Positions 5,453-5,623 of a stretch of DNA of 5,623 bases are shown piece after piece (positions within the stretch are counted from its first letter, which is position 1; each line of letters begins with the position of its first letter). The notes beneath the pieces were generated by a model that had not been told where the DNA came from, did no database searches, and saw nothing but the letters and a program-made list of their open reading frames with translations. Source of the DNA: Phycisphaerae bacterium (GTDB lineage Bacteria; Planctomycetota; Phycisphaerae; Sedimentisphaerales; UBA12454); NCBI GenBank assembly GCA_028712345.1, contig JAQTQF010000127.1, positions 1-5,623 on the forward strand, written 5' to 3'. A program made the position numbers and the translations under genes.

Positions 5453-5623
5453 ATGAAGCAGAAAATTATAACTATCGGTATAAGCCCGGCATGGGATAAG
5501 ACGATTGAGATAGCAGGGGTTGATTGGGGAGAACACAAAATAATTTCGGCTAACCAAATTACGCCGGCCGGCAAGGCGCTTAACATCAACAGAGCGCTTT
5601 GGCAGATGGGAGAAAAGAGTATC
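5453..5623 (+). CDS. PfkB-family sugar (phosphate) kinase, N-terminal fragment
   Basis: Only the first 57 codons are inside the window. The product starts MKQKIITIGISPAWDKTIEI, matching the first strand of 1-phosphofructokinase / tagatose-6-phosphate kinase type PfkB proteins (pattern 'T.T.NPA.D.T'). Residues 37-50, TPAGKALNINRALW, correspond to the family's 'R.GGKG.NVA..L' sugar-binding signature, with AGKAL replacing GGKGI. The expected function is ATP-dependent phosphorylation of a sugar or sugar phosphate in the cytoplasm; the substrate cannot be decided from this part. The ATG at 5453 is preceded by AT-rich sequence without a Shine-Dalgarno and by an inverted repeat ending 7 nt upstream. 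It lies 55 bp after the membrane protein gene on the same strand. Confidence 0.75.
   Translation, partial: MKQKIITIGISPAWDKTIEIAGVDWGEHKIISANQITPAGKALNINRALWQMGEKSI

Noticed and set aside
1..5623. CRISPR arrays, tRNA, rRNA, riboswitch or a phage-defence island
   Set aside because: I found no regularly spaced repeats, tRNA-like folds, known aptamer cores or defence-family motifs on either strand.

Overview
The window most likely comes from a Planctomycetota genome of the Phycisphaerae / Sedimentisphaerales type, though no marker gene proves this. The reasons are moderate GC, a pair of secreted GH71/GH99-like glycosidases of a kind I associate with planctomycete carbohydrate-degradation loci, a small helical protein with a C-terminal 'LEATRREN' motif that I recall from that phylum, and an atypical PfkB kinase N-terminus. 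The assignment rests on recognising protein families, not on a search.

Layout. Positions 1-118 hold no gene I can support. An O6-alkylguanine-DNA alkyltransferase (ogt) lies on the minus strand at 119-658, with a TATAAT box so close to its ATG that the mRNA may be leaderless. Between ogt and the next gene is a 141-bp palindromic repeat (725-865). It has about 62-bp imperfect inverted arms and is bracketed by a perfect 9-bp direct repeat, so it looks like a MITE inserted into the loop of an older small palindrome.

Positions 1006-3707 hold two tandem paralogues on the plus strand, 26 bp apart. Both are predicted to be exported by a signal peptide and to belong to the GH71/GH99-like clan of alpha-glycan hydrolases. 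The first keeps an ExxE pair (E387, E390) that matches the catalytic pair of GH99. The second has N389 and D392 there, has also lost other conserved pocket residues, and carries a 24-residue insertion. The pair therefore looks like an enzyme plus a pseudoenzyme, glycan-binding or re-specialised partner, and this is the most interesting feature of the window.

A small helical protein is encoded convergently on the minus strand (3769-4023). The 423-bp gap at 4024-4446 contains a perfect FNR-type half-site pair (TTGAT-N4-ATCAA) inside a 22-bp palindrome. It sits about 71 bp upstream of a plausible start site for the next gene, which is a two-TM membrane protein with a cytoplasmic helical-repeat domain (4447-5397). 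A PfkB-family sugar kinase (5453 onward, cut by the window end) follows. It has no Shine-Dalgarno sequence but does have a 10-bp inverted repeat just before its ATG.

How the parts fit together: the exported glycosidase pair would act on an external glycan, and the PfkB kinase may handle a sugar phosphate inside the cell, but nothing in the sequence links the two directly. The ogt gene looks unrelated.
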